Shown: piece after piece, positions 61,531 through 64,000 of the stretch
How the letters are laid out: each line of letters opens with the position of its first letter
How positions within the stretch are numbered: position 1 is the first letter of the stretch
Assembly (NCBI RefSeq): GCF_047675955.1
Contig: NC_132916.1
Location: 70,983,481 to 71,047,480, forward strand
Source: Chlorocebus sabaeus
Lineage: Eukaryota > Chordata > Mammalia > Primates > Cercopithecidae
Direction: 5' to 3'
DNA: 64,000 nt
Notes under the pieces: model-generated
Seen by the model: the letters and a program-made list of their open reading frames with translations, nothing else
Database searches by the model: none
What the model was told of the DNA's origin: nothing
Program-made: the position numbers and the translations under genes

Positions 61531-64000
61531 TTTCTCAGAAAGCTTCTTTCCAGTTTTGAACGGAAGATATTTCCTTTTTCACCATAGCCCTCTATGGGCT
61601 TCCAAAAATGCCTTTGCCAATTCCACAAGAACAGCCTTAGCGAAAGGCTTCTTCAAGGGAAAGATGTAACTCTGTGAGATGAATTAACAGAACACAGAGC
61701 AGTTTCTCAGAAAGCTTCTTTCCAGTTTTGAACGGAAGATGTTTCCTTTTTCACAATTGCCCTCTATGGTCTTCCAAATATCCCTTTGCCAATTCCACAA
61801 GAACAGCCTTAGCGAAAGGCTTCTTGAAGGGAAAGATGTAACTCTGTGAGATGAATTTACAGAACACAGAACAGTTTCTCAGAAAGCTTCTTTACAGTTT
61901 TGAACGGAAGATATTTCCTATTTCACCATAGCCCTCGATGGCCTCCCAAATATCCCCTTGTCAATTCCACAAGAATACCCTTAGCGAAAGGCTTCTTGAA
62001 GGGAAAGATGTAACTCTGTCAGATGAATTAACAGAACATAGAGCAGTTTCTCAGAAAGCTTCTTTCCAGTTTTGAACGGAAAATATTTCCTTTTTCAACA
62101 TAGCCCTCAATGGGCTTCCAAATATCACTTTGCTAATTCCACAAGAACAGCCTTAACGAAAGGCTTCTTGAAGGGAAGGATGTAACTCTGTGAGATGAAT
62201 TAACAGAACACAGAGCAGTTTCTCAGAAAGCTTCTTTCCAGTTTTGAACGGAATATATTTCCTTTTTCACCATAGCCCTCTATGGGCTTCTAAATATCCC
62301 TTTGCCAATTCCACAAGAGCAGCCTTAACGAAAGACTTCTTGACGGGGAAGATGTAACTCTGTGAGATGAATTAACAGAACACAGAGAAGTTTCTCAGAA
62401 AGCTTCTTTCCAGTTTTGAACGGAAGATATTTCCTTTTTCACCATAGCCCTCAATGGGCTTCCAAATATCACTTTGCCAATTCCACAAGAACAGCCTTAG
62501 CGAAAGGCTCCTTGAAGGGAAAGATGTAACTCTGTGACATGAATTAACAGAAACAGAGCAGTTTCTCAGAAAGCTTCTTTCCAGTTTTGAACGGAAGATA
62601 TTTCCTTTTTCACCATAGCCCTCTAGGGGCTTCCAAATATCCCTTGCCAATTCTACAATAACAGACTTAGCGAAAGACTTCTTGAAGGGAAAGATGTAAC
62701 TCTGTGAGGTGAATTAAGAGAACACAGAGCAGTTTCTCAGAAAGCTTCTTTCCAGTTTTGAACGGAAGATAATTCCTTTTTCACCATAGACCTCTATGGG
62801 CTTCCAAATATGCCTTTGCCAATTCCACAAGAACAGCCTTAGCGAAAGGCTTCTTGAAGGGAAAGATGTAACTCTGTGGGATGAATTAATCGAACACAGA
62901 GCAGTTTCTCAGAAAGCTTCTTTCCAGTTTTGAACGGAAGATATTTCCTTTTTCACCATAGCCCTCTATGGGCTTCCAAATATCCCTTTGCCAATTCCAC
63001 AAGAACAGTCTTAGGGAAAGGCTTCTTGAAGGGAAAGATGTAACTCTGTGAGATGAATTAACAGAACACAGAGCAGTTTCTCAGAAAGCTTCTTTCCAGT
63101 TTTGAACGGAAGATATTTCCTTTTTCACCATAGCCCTGTATGGGCTTCCAAATATCACTTTTCCAATTCCACAAGAACAGCCTTAGCGAAAGGCTTCTTG
63201 AAGGGAAAGATGTAACTCTCTGAGATGAATTAACAGAACACAGAGCAGTTTCTCCGAAAGCTTCTTTCCAGTTTTGAACGGAAGATATTTCCTTTTTCAC
63301 CATAGCCCTCTATGGGTTTCCAAATATCGCTTTGCCAATTCCACAAGAACAGCCTTAGCGAAAGGCTTCTTGAAGGGAAAGATGTAACTCTGTGAGATGA
63401 ATTAACAGAACACAGAGCAGTTTCTCAGAAAGCTTCTTTCCAGTTTTGAACGGAATATATTTCCTTTTTCACCATAGCCCTCTATGGGCTTCCAAATATC
63501 CCTTTGCCAATTCCACAAGAGCAGCCTTAACGAAAGACTTCTTGAAGGGAAAGATGTAACTCTGTGAGATGAATTAACAGAACACAGAGCAGTTTCTCAG
63601 AAAGCTTCTTTTCAGTTTTGAACGGAAGATATTTCCTTTTTCACCATAGCCCTCTATGGGCTTCCTAATATCCCTTTGTCAATTCCAGAAGAACAGCCTT
63701 AGCGAAAGGCTTCTTGAAGGGAAAGATGTAACTCTGTGAGATGAATTAACAGAACACAGAGCAGTTTCTCAGAAAGCTTCTTTCCAGCTTGAGCGGAAGA
63801 TATTTCCTATTTCACCATAGCCCTCTATGGGCTTCCAAATATCACTTTGCCAATTCCACAAGAACAGCCTTAGCGAAAGGCTTCTTGAAGGGAAAGATGT
63901 AACTCTGTGAGATGAATCAACAGAACGCAGAGCAGTTTCTCAGAAAGCTTCTTTCCAATTTTGAATGGAAGATATTTCCTTTTACACCGTAGCCCTCTAC
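61531..64000. repeat. Right-hand higher-order repeat, copy 3 (partial, cut by window end)
   Basis: It matches 53629 onward at offset 7902 bp up to about 63600. The match then jumps to 56901 onward (offset 6699 bp), so seven monomers (1203 bp) are missing. The join falls within a HindIII-site region, giving CTTTTCAG directly after the GAGCAGCCTTAACG monomer. The window ends inside a CCGTAG/CTACGG monomer. Confidence 0.85.

Larger units (their letters stand above)
1..64000 (-). repeat. Alpha-satellite array, whole window
   Basis: The window is filled end to end by about 372 tandem monomers of about 172 bp. The phase can be followed by the recurring TAACAGAACACAGAGCAG start and the CAGAAAGCTTCTTTCC segment about 25 bp later. 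Length differences are small indels of 1-3 bp, for example a one-base loss in AAGGGAAAATG and a two-base loss in ACAGAAACAGAGCAG. The minus strand reads in the conventional alpha-satellite direction, with the GGTGAAAAAGGAAATATCTT segment typical of primate alpha satellite. No monomer is inverted and no foreign sequence interrupts the array. Alpha satellite is the centromeric repeat of simian primates. The 172-bp HindIII unit fits the African green monkey type; that genus assignment rests on memory of the family consensus. Confidence 0.97.

Noticed and set aside
1..64000. CRISPR array (regular repeats with spacers)
   Set aside because: The period is 172 bp with similarity over the whole unit. 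There are no unique spacers, no leader and no cas genes.
1..64000. Alternating macaque/baboon-type dimer of about 340 bp
   Set aside because: Odd and even monomers do not form two consistent classes. Distinctive variants recur at distances of both odd and even monomer number (47, 48, 33, 16).

Overview
This window is one uninterrupted block of alpha-satellite (centromeric) DNA. It holds about 372 head-to-tail monomers of about 172 bp, all in the same orientation. I found no protein-coding gene, RNA gene, transposon insertion, inversion or single-copy sequence anywhere in the 64 kb. The monomer, read on the minus strand, has the layout of primate alpha satellite. It carries one HindIII site per unit and closely resembles, from memory, the monomeric 172-bp alpha satellite of African green monkey. 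I infer an Old World monkey, most likely a vervet or guenon (Cercopithecini). A macaque- or baboon-like alternating dimer of about 340 bp is not evident. The genus is inferred, not proven.

Every typical monomer carries a pJ-alpha-type box (TTCCTTTTTCACCATAG, positions 59-75 of the first monomer). I saw no CENP-B box. The consensus monomer also carries three short dyads (positions 36-53, 70-85 and 121-137). Several monomer variants change both sides of the same dyad base pair together, which is the most interesting fine-scale signal here.

At larger scale the array is not a simple monomeric array. It is built from long higher-order blocks, described here left to right. (1) 1-958 is the end of a block repeated at 8249-9206. 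(2) 959-3622 has the same monomer order as part of the right-hand repeat (46.3-48.2 kb). (3) 3623-8113 is a block found again, with a two-monomer difference, at 15825-20658. (4) 9207-14040 is a mosaic, including a partial copy at 10140-12540. (5) 14040-30207 is a nearly perfect tandem duplication of an 8077-bp (47-monomer) unit, followed by a decayed partial third copy to about 32.39 kb. (6) 32.4-43.3 kb is a mosaic with local duplications of 8- and 16-monomer spacing. (7) 43325-64000 is a second long higher-order repeat: an expanded 60-monomer copy (10304 bp), a 46-monomer copy (7902 bp), and the start of a third copy that lacks seven monomers.

A three-monomer cassette recurs about a dozen times through both the left and the central part. 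Hybrid monomers at several junctions show that copies gained and lost whole monomers by in-register unequal exchange. If the sequence has a function, it is structural (centromeric chromatin) and not coding. All boundaries were read by eye and may shift by tens of bases.
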